From Azolla caroliniana (taxonomy: Eukaryota; Polypodiophyta): a stretch of DNA of 64,000 bases. The position numbers and the translations under genes are program-made. Location of the stretch: the NCBI GenBank assembly GCA_043228905.1, contig JBHGNT010000001.1, positions 31,186,001 to 31,250,000 of the forward strand, written 5' to 3'. The notes beneath the pieces were generated by a model. It was not told where the DNA came from and did not search any database. It was given only the letters and a program-made list of their open reading frames with translations. Of this stretch, positions 61,101 through 64,000 are shown piece after piece; position 1 is the first letter of the stretch; the number at the start of each line of letters is the position of its first letter.

Positions 61101-64000
61101 TTCTTATCAGCATGTACATCTAATAGATCCACGTTCAGGTCGTACCTAAACCCTCAAACAAGAAATCTATAATCAGTATTTAGAACAAAACATAATGTGT
61201 GCAGGTAAAACACAAATGGCAGATTCAGCAAATAATTGTAAATGCAAAAGCTTAACGTTTACCCAGTCAAATCTAAGCTGAGAAAAACTTCTTTGAGGGT
61301 CAAATATTTTCCATCTCGAAAGATGACAACCTGAGAAAAGGTATACAAATCCATCAATCTTTATGGATTTACAAATCGACAATCACAACGTACAAAATAA
61401 AATTTATATATGCAAACATAATGCAGACACATATGCAAAAAATAAAATAAGGTGAATTTCACATCTGATGAAAAGCAGCAGCAACATAGACTACTTATTT
61501 GGAGAATACAACATTTAAGTAGGAAAAGGCTTTCTTTATATTAAGTGTATGAAAAAAAATAAGAATTGCCAAATGGCATAATTTTGATGCTTGTACAAAA
61601 GCAATAATACAAGGACCATGGCTATGGAATTACAATGAATGCTGAGCGGAACCATCCAAAATGAACCACTATGCGTAAGTGTACTGCCAAAAAATGTCTT
61701 AAAGAGATCAATCAAAGAAAGGGCCTCTAGAGTATCCTGTCATTGTGAGCATAAAGAAATGTACACCCAATATACATTGTAATTAGAGAATGCCGCCCAA
61801 TAGATATATATCCAGTGTGCAAGCCAGCACACAAAGAAAAAGACTAGGGTCCACGCACATGCTACATGCAGGACATGGCCCACTCTGTCTCCTAGGTACA
61901 ACTTGGTAGGCCAACATGCACAGTTTGCCATTGAAAATAAAATATTTGGCAACTTATATTGAGAGACCAAATGAAGGTTCAAAAGATACTAAGAATAACA
62001 TGATGAAGTCCATGCAGCTAATGTCATAACTGCTGATAAATCTATCCTAATGGACCCTAATGACTGCATTTCTTCATTCCTCAGCTCCTTGTAATACATA
62101 CTACCAATAACTAAAGCTGAATCAATGAGTCGGCACACGCCCAACCAAAAGTAAGTGGTATAAGAGAGATAGTTATGTTACTTGTGCACGTACAATGAAA
62201 AGAGATTGGAGAGATTAGTGACTGAGAATTTCAATGTTTGAAGACATCTGTAACTCATGGAAGGAACCCTTGATAAAAGTTAAAACTATATTCAGCTTTT
62301 GCAAGGAGATATGTGAATAACACCTGTCCTTTCAATTAAAGAAGATATCAAGAAATTCTGCCATTCATTTCCCTTACCTCATCTGGTTCTTTCCTTAATT
62401 TTGATTTGATGAATCGTAGCAAGTGTTTTTGATTCATGCATGCAGAATGGTGAACGTGTGTATCAACTTTACGGACATTGTAAAAGTCCCTATGGGGGGC
62501 ACTCTTTTGAGCTAGAAACTCACGATCAGCATTCAGCATTAGATGTAGACTGAACTTCTGTTGTTTCAAGATAAAGAATAGGTATTAGGATGAGTTAGAC
62601 TTCAATTTTGTATACAAAATATAGATCTTAATACCTGCTCCAACAAACGGAGGCGATGATGACAGAGAGTGCGAACATTTCCAAGTGCTACTATCTTCAA
62701 TATCCGATGCATATCAGTAAAGAATTCTGTAGCACAAAGAACTGGGAAAAGTTCTTCTGTGGCTGAAACAAAATTATTGATCATGTTAGTGAACATCAGA
62801 TATTAGATCCCACGAATAAGAAATTTACATAGATTCGAAGGAAGCAGATGATTGTAACTTTTGTACTCAGAAATTATTGACAATGAACCTTGCCAAACCA
62901 AGTTTCTAATTACATTAAACCAAATACATAATTAAGCATCTTCATCGGACAGTACGCTCCTCCAATTACCTAGGCCACTTTCATAACCACAGTAGGATGC
63001 TTTTGCATAGGACAGACCACCAGGCAAACTCAACAGAAGCACAAGCCTCTCAGAAGGAGCTTCTTTTATAGACATCTGGACTCGGCAGATTAGTGTTCTT
63101 AGTGTGGGTTAAATCATGATCAGGAGGAGAATCATATGTATACAATCTATCTCAAAAGACTTCTATATCCCAGCATCTTTTCATGACTAGGCAGATGCAA
63201 CAAGACATTGTGTTACATGTCAACCATTGCAATCTCTTTACGAATTAGAAGGTTGCCTTCTATTTTTTAATGGATCCCATGCACAATGCTTCGATGGCCC
63301 TCAGTGCTTTTACTTTTCCTTCAAATTTGGATTCACGTACCTATGTAGAGAAGGCAATGTAGAAATCCTGGATGCAACATACAGGGATGTGATGAGTTTC
63401 TCTTTACATGTAATATAGGATCAGTTTGAAATTTTGTTGTGCCTTCTTGCCATTCATGTTTCACGCATGTAAGCCTTGATATTTTTATTTACTCTACAGA
63501 TCATTAGAAAAGCAGATTGACACTATCAGATGTGCAAGACGTGAGACGAGGTAACAATAATTTATATATTACACTTGAATTAATAGCATGATAACTCGTG
63601 CTCCAAGATTTGAAAAGAATTGTGTATTTTTTTCTAGTACAGTAAGTTACTGCTTCTAGACATTTTAATGTGCTTTCTTGCCATCTTACAAGACTATTTT
63701 TACATACAGATGTTTTCTAGGCTGAAGATAATTAAAAACGTATCTACAAATTCAGAAGCCCATATTTGTACCTTCTTCATCAGCAAACACATGAACAACT
63801 CCATCTACCATTCGAAATACATGCTGCAAAGGAAATCCTCAATAAGAGAACTATTCTTAGTACTTGACTACATAGCAGAAGATGAAAATACAGAGAAAGC
63901 AAAGTAATACCTTGGATGCTGGTTCTTGCTCATAGTGAAAAGGATCTGGGTTTGGCTTAGGAGTGCTTGGATCAGTAATTGTTTCTATATGCCAAGGTGC
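55134..64000 (-). CDS. AMPD: AMP deaminase, C-terminal 572 residues (5' end off the window)
   Basis: Sixteen exons join in phase: 63911-64000, 63772-63823, 62635-62762, 62378-62557, 61263-61330, 61003-61145, 59926-59987, 57801-57914, 56542-56682, 56299-56451, 56170-56223, 55970-56080, 55722-55895, 55558-55638, 55290-55388, 55134-55202. The enzyme turns AMP into IMP and ammonia and balances adenylate pools. Arabidopsis has one essential gene, FAC1. The zinc-binding [16 protein letters not shown] is in exon 4. FRPHAGEAGDLDHL spans exons 11-12, and the family signature [16 protein letters not shown] with the catalytic Asp pair is in exon 13. The C-terminus [21 protein letters not shown] ends at a TGA. 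All expected catalytic segments are present, so it looks functional. About the first third, including the usual N-terminal membrane segment, lies beyond 64000. Confidence 0.97.

Overview
The window is nuclear DNA from a land plant, almost certainly a flowering plant. Every well-supported gene is split by GT-AG introns, spacers are AT-rich and full of microsatellites, and several families are plant-typical: an AP2/ERF factor with EAR repression motifs, a TRM/LONGIFOLIA-type DUF4378 protein, and plant-style MED13 and AMP deaminase. I joined exons by hand from splice sites and reading phase. Except where a gap is stated, each model below keeps one open frame through all junctions.

Left arm (1-23.3 kb). 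A minus-strand methyltransferase-like gene has an organelle-type presequence, but its 3' half cannot be followed (684-3862). An ERF repressor lies at 6305-7030 (+). A frameshifted organelle-type uL22 relic lies at 7829-8223 (+). Two divergent genes that look like ancient duplicates follow: a UAP56-binding-motif (UIEF-like) protein at 10423-12751 (-) and a shorter relative without the motif at 14213-16270 (+). A four-exon TRM-family gene occupies 18920-23260 (-).

Middle (23.3-38.5 kb). About 15 kb shows no gene I can support. It holds AT-rich sequence, microsatellites and small degenerate tandem duplications.

Right arm (38.5-64 kb). Three minus-strand housekeeping genes follow in line: proteasome assembly chaperone 4 (38544-40328), Mediator subunit MED13 in 20 coding exons (42693-51257) with a candidate upstream ORF in its spliced leader, and the C-terminal 572 codons of AMP deaminase (55134-64000), whose 5' end lies beyond the right edge.

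The genes do not form a common pathway. This is an ordinary eukaryotic neighbourhood of independently transcribed loci. The least ordinary parts are the head-to-head UIEF-like pair, the telomere-like hexamer array used as coding sequence in the TRM gene, the open TRM intron carrying a 26-base G run, and the MED13 upstream ORF.
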